DNA of 23,123 nucleotides from Lindgomyces ingoldianus (GCF_010093535.1 NW_022985173.1:1287336-1310458), one strand, 5' to 3'. Shown: positions 10,087 through 20,811, numbered from the stretch's first letter. Notes: generated by a model from the letters alone, not told the origin. Numbers and translations are program-made.

Positions 10087-12193
10087 TTAGTTAGTCTAAA
10101 GCATTTTTGCGCACAGGATCTAGCTAGTCTACAGATGCTTCTATCTAGACAGAGAGGCAGTTAGTTAGGACTAATAATTAAAGAGCTTAGTTTAGTGTTT
10201 TTTTATATATGCATTTACTAAGTTGTTTTTACTATTAATTTACTTTATCTTAGTAATTTCTTTTTTCTTATATAATTTATAGAGTAACATAATGTTAATT
10301 ATAAGTTACTTTTTACTAGTAGTGCCTAGCTTAATAAAGTAATTATATAAAAACTTTAAATTTATACAAATTACTACTAAAATTAGTAAAAGTTTAAGTG
10401 TTTATATAATTTACTATAAAGTTATACTAAAAGTAATTATATTATTAAACTCTTTAACTATTTTATATAATTTACTAGTAAGGACACTCCTAGTTACTCT
10501 TTTACACTTAGTAAAATTCTAGTGTATAATGTTGCCTAGTATTTTAAAGTAGTTACTTTACTTTATATAGTTTTTATTACTTAATATAATTAAAAATTCT
10601 AGCTATAAGCTAAGGTTTTTATTATTAGTAAATAATTTATCTATAAAAATAAACAGCTTTACATAATTAAGCTATAATAGTAAAAAAGTAAAACTACACT
10701 TACTATTGTCTATCTACTATTAGATTTATACATTAAGTGTGTTAATATTATTATGCAAAGGGTCTATAGTTTATGTAGTAATAAATAAGTTAAATGCTGC
10801 CTTTAGTTAACATATAAATATAATGTATGCCTCTTTTATACATTACTTAACATATTATTATGCAGCATCCTTGTCCTCTAAGTTAATTATATAAAAGTAG
10901 CTTACTTATTTTTTTTAAGTAAAAACTACTATGTTATGTGTAAGTTTAATCTTTTTACTATTAAACTTAATAAGCTGCTTTGTTACTAAAATAGTCTTAC
11001 CCTTTATATAAAACTTTGCTTTTTATAGTTTTTTTTTTCTTTTTACGCAAAATCGTTTATTATAATGCTTAAAGTGTTATTTATTTATAAGCTAGTAATA
11101 CTAAAGGTGTGCTCTTCTTTATTAGTAATTAAAAAGTAAAGGTTATATAAAAAGATGTGCATGTATAGCTTTTTTTTGTAGTAGTTATAGTATGTCTTAA
11201 ACTAATATAGTCCTAATTTAGTAGCTTTATATAAGAGTTGTACAACCTAAAGTATTATATTTAGTAAAAAGCTCTAGCGCATCTTCTTTAGTAGCTTTGT
11301 GTACAGCGTGTGCATAAGCTTAGCTATTAATTAAATGTATACTTGTGTAATATTACACAGTTTAAAATACATTTTATATATAGCTTTTAGGCTTACTTTT
11401 ATAGCTAAAAGTAGTCTTTAGCTTATCCTCTAAATAGTTAGTAACTAGGTAAGAATTTCTTTTTTTTTTATCTAAGTAGCTAGTAAACACTAGGCAGGAT
11501 TTCTTATATAGTTAAGTTATTTTACCTTTTACTTTTTATATAAGGCAGAGGTTAAAAATCTAACTTGTATGCTTTATTAAGTTATACACTATAACCTTAA
11601 AAGTGCTGTTAGTAATTAAGGTGTCTATCTTTATGCAGTTTAATTTTTTAAATAGTTTTTTAAGTGTAGTAATTACACTATCTATATAAAGCTTAATAAA
11701 TAAGGCTTAATTATTCTTCTTTTTTTAGGTTAAGAATACCTAGTCTAGACTTTATGCAGGTTTTCTTTGCCTTTTACTTCTTTTAGTATCTATATCTTTC
11801 TTTTACACTAGTGCAGTATTGCTATCCTAAGAGGCTTAGTCTATAGTAGGCTTTAGTTCTACCTCTGCAATATTTTTATAAAGCTATTCTCTTTTCCTCT
11901 TCTTTAAAGGATCCATTTATATAGGGATTAGTTTATCTAGGTTATCTATTGTAGGTAAGTTGTTTTTTTTTCTCTTTATAGTACAGTTTAACCTGCATAC
12001 ATTAAAGCTTTAGTAGGCTATTCTCTCTCTTAATAATAACATCTTTTCTTTTAATGCTTTTAATCTTGTATAAGCTAGTCTAGCCTTTCTTCTCTTTCTA
12101 TGCTATAATCTCTAAGCTAAAAAAAAGGTTAAGAACTTTATATGTTATAAGGCTATTATAAGTATTAATTATATAATTAATGTTTACTTTTAC
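10087..12193 (-). pseudogene. Copia pol remnant: integrase C-terminus, RT, RNase H
   Basis: Read leftward from 12193 the frame first completes the integrase (KVNINYII, then a NLFFSLEII stretch near 12100 that fits the family LPLNSxVLV, then VKLYYKE near 11980). RT follows: YKKSYLVFTSYLD near 11490-11530 (family RLVIQAYND), a QLLYKATKLGLYQF stretch near 11190-11235 (family PLYGIPEAGxHWF), and INNTLSI near 11070-11090, where both catalytic Asp of the family QTDDT are Asn. RNase H follows with LFIFIDKLFTNNKNLSSQLEF at about 10585-10660 and IKLGTTSKKQLIINIM near 10300-10345. The last codons before the TAA at 10087-10089 read CAKML. The stops present are almost all TAA/TAG. TSD copy TTTAC is at 12189-12193. 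Confidence 0.88.
12189..12193. other. Target-site duplication TTTAC, left copy
   Basis: TTTAC directly precedes the TGTCAC start of gypsy-3 and is repeated directly after its TGTGACA end at 17856-17860. Five bases is the usual duplication for Ty3/gypsy integration. Confidence 0.95.
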
Positions 12194-12511
12194 TGTCACG
12201 ATTGTGCACAAGTAAGGTTATAGAGCTTTACAGAGGTCTAGTTTAATTACTATGTAAGGTATTATAGTAGGTACAAGACGTTGTGTAAGGAATAAGAAGG
12301 TTTAAAAGAAAATTAGCAATTAAATACTTAGCTTAGAAGTCTAAGCGCTTTAAGTATAAATTAAGCCTATTTTAAATTTAGTTAGTGTTAAGGCAGTTTA
12401 TGCTTAAGTTTATGTCTATGTTATGTTATATTTATGTTAGACATGCACTAATAATACTCTAGTACACGTCTAATACAGTTATGTCTAGGATCTAGAGAGG
12501 ATACTGTAACA
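12194..12511 (-). repeat. gypsy-3 3' LTR
   Basis: It begins TGTCACGATTGTG and ends GATACTGTAACA. It is 318 bases, the same length as the right LTR at 17538-17855, with no indels needed to align the ends. Differences are C/T or G/A, e.g. TGTCACGATTG against TGTTATAATTA at the outer edge. Here some ACA and TGT sites are hit as well, in both copies. Confidence 0.95.
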
Positions 12512-12525
12512 GTACCCCCCTCTTA
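12512..12525 (-). other. gypsy-3 polypurine tract
   Basis: On the minus strand AAGAGGGGGGTAC directly precedes the 3' LTR. This is the priming site for plus-strand DNA synthesis and fixes the orientation of the element. A G run like this survives because its complement is C followed by C, which is not a target context. Confidence 0.85.
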
Positions 12526-12541
12526 TTAGAAAAGGAATCCT

Positions 12542-15500
12542 TTACATTAGTAGTTCTAGCATTAGGTTGTCTTTGTTAGGGTACAGGTTTAGTTTAGATA
12601 AGTATTAGGCGTAGAATTAGGTTACTGTAAAGTTCTCTTATAAGGCTTTTGTAGGTTTCTGTAACAGTTTGTTGTATCTAGTCTATTTTGTAAGGTATTT
12701 ATAGATATGTTTTTTCTTGTTAAACTAGATCTATTTAACATCTTTTATAACATATTCTAGTTTATTATTTATAATAACAGGTTTAGGTAGCAGGTTTAGC
12801 TGTCTAGATAGATAGTTAGATTTAAGAGCTACTTAGCGCAGCAACAATACGTGGAACATAGGGTGTATCTTTATGCTGTTAGGTAGGATTAATTAGTAAG
12901 TATGTAATAAAGCTATATAAGCTACTATAAAGGGGCTAAGGTTTTTCTAATTAAGTTTCTTTAATTATTAGTTTATTTAGATATTTCTAGTGTCTAGCTA
13001 GACCTTCTTACTAGCTGCATATATAGGGGTAAAAGTTTAAGATTAGTTTACGTACTTTTATTAAAAAGCTTAAGCCTATGTAAGCTTTTTATAAATATAT
13101 TTAGATATATTTTAAATCTTATTAATAAGTTTATTTATATTTATTACTTATATAAATTAATAAGTTAGTTAAGAGGTATTTAAAAGTAGTTTAAATTTTA
13201 TTTAAAAGTAGTATCTATAGTTTACTAAAAACAGGGATACTTGTGTTAATTTAGATGTTATATTAGTAGCTTTAAACTATACTATAGCTAACTATTTTAC
13301 TTAGTTGTCCTACTAGTAGTTTATGTATACTTATAGGACTTATTCTATTATAGTGTTTACATTCTTAGTCTAGCTATTAGTCTCTAGGTAAAAAGCTGTA
13401 GATAGATAAAGAATAATTTAAAGCTGTTTATAAAGTTTATTTTAAAAGGCTAAGACAAACTGCGTACCTCTGTCTAATATAATTATGTTAGGCAGGCTAT
13501 AGTAAACTTATATGTATTAGTAGAATAACTAGGCTATATTAGAGGCAGTTATAGAGGAATATAGTATTAAGTGTTAATACTTAGTTAAGCAATTAATAAC
13601 TACTATAATATTTATATACTTTTTAGATAAAGGTAGGTCTATAATAAAGTTAATTAATATGTCTTTCTAAGCTTATTTAAAAATTAGAAGTAGTTTAAGC
13701 AGGCTATTATACCTTTTTTAAAAGGCCTTTACTTTACAGTAAGTATAGCAACATAATACATATTAGCGTACAGTATAGAACATGCGGGGCTAGTAGTACT
13801 CTCTCTATAGTAGGTTAAGAGTCTTTTCTCTACCTAGGTGTCCTCTAACAGGTAAGTTGTGTATAATTTAAAGTAGTTTAATTCTTAGTTTATTAAAATT
13901 AAAAATTATAAGTTAGTTATAGTAATATAGCTTACTGTTTTAGTTTTTATAGTTAGCTAGTATTACCTTCTTTAACTAACTAGCGCTGTTTTAGAGTAGG
14001 TTTAAAGTTTCTTAAATAAATTTATTATTTAGATACTTATTAGTAATAATCTAATTAATTATCTAATCTATTTTATTTAAGTTAAAGTCTAAAAATAGCT
14101 TAAGTTAAAGTAAAGTTTAGTGTTAAGCTTTTTACACTTCTTTCTAAGCAAGAATGTTTTAAGATTGCTTTATAAAAGCATCTAGTTTTTCTTTATTTTA
14201 ACTAGAATAATAAGTAATCTTAAAATTAAAACAGAATAAGTATTTAAACTAATAAGCTTATTAGTAGCTAAGTTATTTTATAGTTACAAAGTACTATAAG
14301 TTCTTATAGTTAAATAAGACCTATATTAGATGCGCTGCACCTTCTAGTTTAAGTTGCTATTATTTAAAGCAGTGTACTATAGTAAGTAATTTCTTATTAT
14401 AGATCTTATAATTACCTTCTGCAAAGCTTATTTTTTTTAAAAAGTATATAATAGGCTTAATAGTCCTGTCTAGCTTAGTCTAGAAGAGAACTTCTACTAC
14501 TATGTAGTCTAAGGCATTAGCTTTAATAAGTATTAGTAGTTTAAAGTTAAAGTAGCAGAGTATTAAAGCTTTAGTAAAGGCTTTCTTTAGCTAGTTAAAA
14601 AACTATTAGTAATTTAAGTTAAAGTTAAATTAAATTTCTTTTTTAGTAAGTATAATTATAGAGCTTACTTACTGTAAAAAGTTGTTAATAAATTATTAGT
14701 AAAAGTTAGCAAATTTTATAAAAGCTTAAACATTCTTTACATTCTTTAGGTATTACTAATCTAGCATAGTCTAAACCTTAATAGGGTTTATTTAGATGCT
14801 ATTTATAAAGATTACATATTCTAAATATGTAACCTTTAATTAGTAGAACTTATATTTGTCTACATTAAGTTACAGACCTACTTCTTTTATAGCCTTTAGC
14901 ACTAAGCGTACATGCTGTTTATGCTCTAAAAGGCTATTACTATAAATTAGAATATTGTTAATATACGCAGTGCAGAACATATCTAAGTAAAGTTAAAGTA
15001 AGTTATTTATAAAATATTAAAAAGTACTAAGCGCATTAGCTAAGCTAAAGAGCATTACTAGGTACTTAAATAGTCTATATTAAGTCTAAAACACTGTTAG
15101 CTACTTATTACTCTTTACTATTTTTAGCTTATTAAAGGTAGTAATAATATTTAACTTTATAAAATACTTTACTTTACTTAGTTAGCTTAGAGTTTTCTGT
15201 AAAAAAAAAATTAAGTATTAGTTTATAATAGTAATAGTGTTTAGTTTTTAGTAGTTAACATAAAATTAAAGCCTACTCTTAAGTTTCTTTATAAATAGTA
15301 TAAGTAACACTACTAGTAAGAAGCTAGCTTAAATAAACCCTTTCTTTAGGTTCTTATTAAGGTATTTTTAAAGCACTTTTAATTTATTTAGTAACATTCT
15401 ATACAGTAGCCTATAACTAGTTTATTTACTAGGCTTAAAAGTTATCTAGTAATTATATAAATGTTATATTAAAAGCTTATTAGACTTGTTTTAGAAAAAG

Positions 15501-16300
15501 ACATATAACAAGTTATAGTAGTCTTAAGAGACTATTATCTTTAAGTTAGTATGTTTTTAAGAAGCTAAAGCTTAGTCTATATTAAAAATTATAACTATAT
15601 AGATTTTATAATCTAGTTGTTAAGCTAAGGTTATAAATAGAGCAGGTCTTATATAGCAGATGTCTATCTGCTGTTTAAGTCCTAGTTTATGTCTAAATTA
15701 AGTAAGTAAAGATTTTTTAAAAGCTTTCTTTTCTTTAAGTTTAAGTAGTTATTAAATTATTTTATGTAGCCTATTTTAGTAAAAGGCCTAGCTTATTAGC
15801 CTTGCTTAAGTAGTTCTTTTCTAAGTTATTAGAGAGTAAGTTTAGAAACCTTCTATGTTAAGTACTACTTAGGTGTTGTTTAGGTGTAAGTATAAGTATA
15901 CATCTTAGCATTAAAAAAAGTTAAAGTTTAAAACTTACTCTTAGTAATTAAAGGCAGCTTTATACTAATACAGCTATAGTTGTTCTAGAATTAGGTTATA
16001 ATGTCTTATGTTTATTACATAAAGCTTAATCTACTTTTTATAGTGTTAGTAAGTAATTATAATAGTTATAGTATAAAAGATAAAACTTTTTTTAAGTTAT
16101 TTTCTATTAAATCTAGTTAGGTAAATTATTTAGGTAAGTAGTGTTAATTAAAGATTTAGTTTATGCGCTAGTTCTTTATTAATGTAACTTATACTGTTTA
16201 CTTCTAAGTTAATAAAAGCTTATATTAAGGCTAATATAGTTTCTTATTATAAACATATAAAAATATTAACTTAGTACTTTTAGTTATTAGTAGGGGACTT
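12542..16300 (-). pseudogene. gypsy-3 pol remnant: protease, RT, RNase H, integrase, chromodomain
   Basis: Minus-strand polyprotein. Protease ALIDSGADSIS is visible as AFINLEVNSIS followed by YINKELAHKL at about 16150-16225 (catalytic Asp is Asn). RT has YLVMLFSLANALSTF near 15015-15060 and YINNILIYS near 14946-14972, where both Asp of YIDDILIYS are Asn. RNase H lies about 14000-14600. Integrase: FIIDLPLSKKY near 13625-13650 with the first catalytic Asp changed to Asn, IILDRGTQF near 13457-13485 with the second Asp kept, and TNSxTKNVN near 13350-13381, where the family Glu is Lys. The post-core segment and a chromodomain follow (KHIYKYLTK near 12690-12720, family YLVKW). The frame ends at TAA 12542-12544, 17 bases before the polypurine tract. 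Many internal TAA/TAG codons make it non-functional. Confidence 0.88.
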
Positions 16301-16559
16301 AGCTTATAAGTTAGCAGAGATCTAGTGTTAAATTAGTTCTAAAGGGCAACTTAGCCCTAAGACAAGCCTTTTTACAGGCTTTTACTGCTATAGCTGCAGC
16401 TGTGTTAAGAGTAGTAAAAAAGATTAAAGCTTAAATATAAGTTAAAGCCCTTATAAAAATAAAATTAAAATAGTAAAAATCTTTAATAAGTGCTAGCAGC
16501 GCTACTTATGTAAACTTAAAAAAAAGAAATAAAGCAGTTTTAAAAGATATAACTATGCT

Positions 16560-17480
16560 TACTACACTTAAAGTATTAACTTTTTTTTTTATAATTTTTA
16601 CGCTTTCTAGAACTAACTAAAGCATAATTTAAATTAATTTTTATTATGTTAAAGTTCTTATTTATAACTACACTAGTTTAAAGGCGTATTAAAGCTTATA
16701 TAGAGAGGAACCTTATGTTATTATTATAGGTAGCAATTAAGTTTGCATACGCATTAAAGTTATTTAAGAGGGGTTCTCCTACTATAGCGCGTTGCAGTTT
16801 AGTTAAGAGGGAGTTATATAAGGCTATAATTAGACTTATCTTATTTAGGCTTATATTAGATGTAAGTTAGCAGAACTTAGTAAAGTGTAAAGTAAAGCTT
16901 TTTTTTTTATTATAAGGTGTTTAGGTAACTTAAGGCTGTTAACTTTTTATTTAAGTTTTTATAAGTTACTTATAGGAACACTATAAATTAATCTAAGTTA
17001 ATAATATTTTTATTTATTAGTAAGTTAATTAAGGTTGTTATGTTATAGTTAAGTTAAAAGTAGGCATATAGTAACTAGAAGTGTTTAAAGAGGAATTAGT
17101 CTATATTTTCTTTAAGTTTATATTAGAGCTTATGTAAAAAGAAAAGTAAGTCTTTCTATTTTTTATTAAATAGTAGGGGATTAGAGAGTTAGTTAGATTT
17201 TATTACTAAGTTAGAGAAGTTACAGGTTGTAAGCAGTGTTAGACAGGAGGGAGTTAAGCTATCTCTAGACTTCTAGGTAAGCTTTAAGGCTAGTAAGTTC
17301 TTAGTTTCTACTACTATAATAAAAGTTAAAGTAAAAATAGACTACTTAACAACATAAAGCTGTTTTTTAAAGTCCTTTTAAAGAGCTTTTAAGCTTGTAA
17401 TGTAGCAGCTTTTTTATAAAGTAAGCGCTTTTTAGAAGGCTTTTTAGCTTACTTTAATAGCTTAAAGTTATGCAAGTACT
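16560..17480 (-). pseudogene. gypsy-3 gag remnant
   Basis: Upstream of the protease on the minus strand a frame reads the retrotransposon capsid pattern. Examples are FTLHFTKFCQLTS (family F..YFAEFxxLAxxxxWD) near 16860-16905, with the last Gln actually TAG, then a LxRAIVGEPLLNNFNAYANLIATY stretch near 16720-16800, typical of fungal gypsy Gag. The N-terminal part up to about 17480 is too mutated to fix a start codon. I could not identify the CCHC knuckle with confidence. About 17480-17537 should hold the primer-binding site but no tRNA match survives. Confidence 0.7.
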
Positions 17481-17537
17481 AAGCTTATTAAATTAGATTT
17501 AAAGGCTATTTTTAGCTAAAGTTTTAACATAACATAA

Positions 17538-17855
17538 TGTTATAATTATGCATAAGTAAGGTTATAGAGCTTTACAGAGGTCTAGTTTAATTACTATATA
17601 AGGTATTATAGTAGGTATAAGACGTTGTGTAAGAAACAAGAAGGTTTAGAAAGAAATTAGTAATTAAATACTTAGCTTAAAAGTCTAAGCGCTTTAGGTA
17701 TAAATTAAGCCTGTTTTAGGTTTAGTTAGTGTTAAGGCAGTTTATGCTTAAGTTTATGTCTATGTTGTGTTGTGTTTGTGTTAAACGTGCACTAATAATA
17801 CTCTAGTACGCGTCTAATACGGTTATGTCTAGGATCTAGGGAGGATACTGTGACA
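17538..17855 (-). repeat. gypsy-3 5' LTR
   Basis: 318-base partner of 12194-12511, starting TGTTATAATTATG and ending GATACTGTGACA. It keeps TTGTGTTGTGTTTGTGTT at about 17764-17781 where the other LTR reads TTATGTTATATTTATGTT, so each LTR was mutated at different sites. TTTAC follows at 17856-17860. Confidence 0.95.
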
Positions 17856-17860
17856 TTTAC
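17856..17860. other. Target-site duplication TTTAC, right copy
   Basis: Identical to 12189-12193. Unlike most repeats here the two copies have not diverged. Its C is followed by A only at one end and is preceded by A, a poorly hit context. Confidence 0.95.
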
Positions 17861-18705
17861 ATAGTTCTTTTAAAGTATCTTTATTACCTTTTATATAGCG
17901 CTTACTTATGTAATAATATTTAGTAATAGTAGAAAGTCTAGGTTAATTCTTAGGTATGCTCTAAAAACTAGCAGCGTAGGTACTAGACTGTGCAGGCTAG
18001 CTATGTTGTTTAGAGCCTTAACTACTATCTACAGGATAGCCTTATTATCTGTACAGTTACTTAGCTTAGTCTTTAGGATGTTAAACACTTGTTAGAGAGG
18101 TGCGTGCGCGCGCTTAACCTTTTTAACTGCCTAATATGCTTCTATAGGCATCTGCCTATATATAGCTCCTATAATTTTTATATAAGCTTAAAAATCCTTT
18201 AAAGCAAAGTTTGTACTAAGGTTATGCATAATATAGTCTAGAAGTTCTTAATAGGTGTTAATTTAGTATTTACATAGTGCATTCTAGGTATCTTGTGTAG
18301 ACATAGATTTTAAGAATGTAGCAGCCTAAAATAATGTATCTATATTAATAACATGTAAAACATCTTTATTATTAATTTATATAACATTAATAACAACTTT
18401 ATAGTTAAAGTAAGTATTATTTTTAATTATAAACTTAAATCTTTATAAGGCCTAGTTATATAATTAGCAAAGGTAGCAGAACTTCTTAATCTCTTCTAGC
18501 ACTGCAGCATTAATGTTATAGCTAGCGCTAGTTAGCATCTTCTAGAGTTTCTTTATGCAGGGGTGTCTAAATTAGCAGTAGAAGCAGTAAAGTTCTAATT
18601 TAGTAAAAAAAGATATAGATTCTTTCTTACTAATATTAAAAAAAAAGTGTCTCTATTTTTATATAATAGAGATAGTAGTTTTGTTTTTATATATAATAAC
18701 ATTTA
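17856..18705 (-). pseudogene. Copia integrase remnant
   Basis: Read leftward from the Fot1 insertion at 18705: a pre-integrase stretch (TTISII), the zinc-binding region with CFRHP-like text near 18560 and FCYLCQLYN near 18460-18490 (family CxxCQ), then KVVINVIQINNKDVLHVI near 18370-18415, where the first catalytic Asp of the family VDVMY is Asn. The core continues with NALCKY and ELLDYIMHN (family PPDxIVxDAG), then MPIEAY-stop-AVKKVKRAHAPL near 18100-18160, and ALNNIASLHSLVPTLLVFRAY near 17960-18020. It ends in KNYV at 17861. The next residues are found across gypsy-3 at 12188 and below, in phase, which proves the insertion point. Stops are TAA/TAG. Confidence 0.9.
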
Positions 18706-20317
18706 ACGTACTTCATAGGCGAGTTGCTTACACACCTAAGTTGCTTACTTTTGCTAAGACTCTACTACACTACCTTTCCTACACTAATGCATTTCTAATA
18801 ACACTACTTAAACATGTTAAAGGAATGTTAGATGCAGCTTACGCTTTAAGCTTTTAAATAAGACATAACACTTTCTAACTAACGCGCTGCAGCTATTAAC
18901 AAGGTTCTTTAAAAGATAATAAGCAACTAACGCGCTAGACAACCTTTTTAAGCTAATTATATAGCTAACTTATAAAAGCTAGACAATAATAAAAAGCAGG
19001 TAATTATTTAGCACATCCTTAAGCTAGATGCGCAAGAATTTCCCCCCTAGCTAGTAGCTGTAGCTAATATAGCTAATTCTTTACACGCTAAGCGTAATAT
19101 AGGCTATGTTAGCATAAACTAGCCTAATATGTTTGTTAAGTGTTACTTAGAGCTTAAAGTAAAGTTTAAGTGTAAGTATAACTATAAAAAAGCCCTTTAT
19201 AAGGATTCTACAGTAATTTAAAGCTAGTTTAACCTTATAAAGAATATTAAAGCTAAGTATAGTATCTAGGATAATAACATGTACAACTTTAACAAGACAG
19301 GGTTTATAATAGGCTAGATATCTACTAGAGCAGTTGTTACAGGTTTAGAGAGATAAGGACAGCTAAAAGCAGTCTAGCTAGGTAACTAGGAGTAGACAAC
19401 AGCTATCTAGGGCATTAATGCTAAAGGGTGGGCTATTTTACCCTTTATTATCTTTTAAGGTAGTAACTACCTTTTAAACTAGTACAAAGAGAAAAATCTA
19501 CTCTAGAATTAGGTTATTGCAATCTCTAAGTGCAGCTAGACTACTAATTAGCTTAGTCTAGACTAGTTAAAGCACTTTAACGCGCATATAAAGAAGCGTA
19601 CTGTTAGCAGCTACTGTCTGCTAGTTATTAACAGCTATAAGAGCTATAACTTGCTTTATTTCTAGTAATACTATAAAGATAATAAGATTATTACTATCTA
19701 CATGCCTCTTTACTTATTGCACCTTCTATAGCTACTTAATGTAGGTTGTTTTACTCCTTTAAAAAAGGCGTATAGGTGCTAAGCTAAAAACCTTATACAC
19801 AACTAGATTACCTATATTATAAAGATAGAGTTCCTACTATGCTTTAAAGCAGCCTATAATGCTGTAATTACTTCTAGTAATATCTAAGAAGGGTTCTAAA
19901 GCGCTAGATTAGTTCCTTTTAACCTATAATAGGTTATAATAGGCCTTAATGTAAAGTTGCGCACTCTATTACTACTACTACTTATATATAATAAGCCTTA
20001 GCAGTTGCAAACTCTAAGCAATACTTTAGAACTTAGGTTATAATTAATGCTTATAAAAATAAGAATTTAGAAGCATATAAATAGTTTACTAACTTTTATA
20101 GTTAAGGCGTTTAAAAAGGTTTTAAAGGGGGTAGTAATAATTGCGCATAAGCTAGTGTTAGCGCAACAGGAAATTACTAAGCTTTAAGTAGCTAATAAGG
20201 CTGCTATGTAATATAAATTGCATAAAAAAAAGCAGATTAAGGCAGAAAAGACCTTAAAGTATGCTCTAAGTTAGTTAGCATTTGCTAGTAATAGTAAAAA
20301 TAGTGTTAGAGTCTCTA
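18706..20317 (+). mobile_element. Fot1/pogo transposon copy, 3' end missing
   Basis: It begins ACGTACTTCATAGGCGAG, the same terminus as the fold-back at 2557, with TA immediately before (18704-18705). The transposase reads through to about 20300. The expected right end (reverse complement of the terminus) is not found, and copia protease sequence on the minus strand resumes by about 20318, so the 3' inverted end was deleted or mutated beyond recognition. It is inserted in the copia element between protease and integrase. Confidence 0.85.
18787..20317 (+). pseudogene. Fot1-type DD35D transposase, dead
   Basis: The start is ATG 18787, chosen because the same ATGCAT start, in phase, is kept in the less mutated fold-back arm. 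One frame holds for over 1.4 kb with no frameshift. It shows an N-terminal DNA-binding region, a CENP-B-like region to about 19180 (FVKCYLELKVKFKCKYNY), then the catalytic core. YNFNKTGF has the first catalytic residue at 19291-19293, NAKGWAILPFIIF follows near 19410-19455, LLVINSYKSY has the second at 19630-19632, and MPLYLLHLLQLLNVGCF has the third at 19738-19740. All three are Asn codons (AAC, AAC, AAT) where Fot1/pogo has Asp. The spacing of the last two gives DD35D. A C-terminal LQVANKAA-like coiled region lies near 20185-20210. Stops are TAA/TAG only. Catalytically dead. Confidence 0.92.
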
Positions 20318-20608
20318 AGATATAGTATGTAACTAGACTAATTAGGTTCTAGATTTATATAGTACTAATTAATCTCTTTAGTGTCTAGCCTTTAAAGCTA
20401 ATATCTATTTAGCTAAGTGTCTAATTAATTTCTATACATAAGTTCTCTTATATATACACCTTAAGTTAAAACTTACTAATAGTAGAGATCTTTGCTGCGC
20501 CTATGTTTTATAGTTTACCTTAGTATACTATATAGTATTAGTTATTAAGGATAAACTACTTAGCATACTTTTTAGGTTTAATGCTGTAGATGTCCTCTTG
20601 TATTACAT
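20318..20608 (-). pseudogene. Copia protease remnant
   Basis: On the minus strand the frame reads YQGKLQNIGAAKIST near 20490-20535, the fungal copia protease motif IDTGAxxST with Asp changed to Asn, and then SQIDISFKGQTLK near 20370-20410, which fits the family FGxGxxxxIGT segment. It continues rightward past MITE-2. Its downstream partner, the integrase, lies beyond the Fot1 insertion at 18705. Confidence 0.7.
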
Positions 20609-20775
20609 TGTAACGGCGCAGGCAAGACGATGGGTCCGAATGCGGTATGAATCCACTCAGAGGCATATGGGAGTGCGTGGAGACTCAGAGACCTGGGAAT
20701 ACCAATGACACCTATAGGCCTTGTACGTAGGATTCATACCGCATTCGGACCTATTGTCTTGCCTGCGCTGTTACA
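20609..20775. mobile_element. MITE-2: 167-bp palindromic relative of MITE-1
   Basis: TGTAACGGCGCAGGCAAGAC at the left and its reverse complement at the right. The arms are 20609-20654 and 20730-20775, 46 bases each, with three differences. The first 135 bases or so follow the MITE-1 left arm up to CCTTGTAC, after which the element turns back on itself. Taking GTAAC…GTTAC (20610-20774) as the ends, the flanks ATTACATT (20602-20609) and ATTATATT (20775-20782) form an 8-base duplication with one C/T difference. Eight bases points to the hAT superfamily. It is nearly free of RIP changes, perhaps because it is too short to be recognised or because it is recent. Confidence 0.85.
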
Positions 20776-20782
20776 TTATATT

Positions 20783-20811
20783 AGAAAACTTACTTTTGCT
20801 AGTAACAGCCT
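20783..20811 (-). pseudogene. Copia sequence between MITE-2 and gypsy-4
   Basis: A short minus-strand piece that joins in phase to the protease region once MITE-2 and one copy of its 8-base duplication are removed. It ends where the putative gypsy-4 LTR begins. Confidence 0.4.

Larger units (their letters stand above)
12194..17855 (-). mobile_element. gypsy-3: complete Ty3/gypsy LTR retrotransposon
   Basis: A 5662-base element in minus orientation: 318-base LTRs at both ends, TTTAC duplication outside them, polypurine tract next to the left (3') LTR, then chromodomain, integrase, RNase H, RT, protease and gag in the order expected leftward-to-rightward for a minus-strand element. It lies inside the copia integrase coding region, so it is younger than the copia. 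All coding parts are broken by TAA/TAG codons, so it is dead, but its structure has no large deletion that I can see. Confidence 0.95.
10087..20811 (-). mobile_element. Ty1/copia retrotransposon, interrupted by three insertions
   Basis: Minus-strand copia coding segments at 10087-12193, 17856-18705, about 20318-20608 and 20783-20811 read in the order protease, integrase, RT, RNase H when the inserts are removed. The inserts are gypsy-3 (TTTAC duplication), Fot1 (TA on its left) and MITE-2 (8-base duplication). A fourth element, gypsy-4, appears to cut it at 20811, so its gag and 5' LTR are not seen. The 3' LTR should lie below 10087, but I could not define it. It is the oldest element in this half of the window. 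Confidence 0.85.

Noticed and set aside
17480..17537. Primer-binding site of gypsy-3
   Set aside because: The sequence next to the 5' LTR is too TA-rich to match any tRNA 3' end by eye.
20340..20560. C-terminal extension of the Fot1 transposase on the plus strand
   Set aside because: The plus frame stays fairly open, but the minus strand carries the copia protease motif (NIGAAKIST), so this is copia sequence beyond the Fot1 border.
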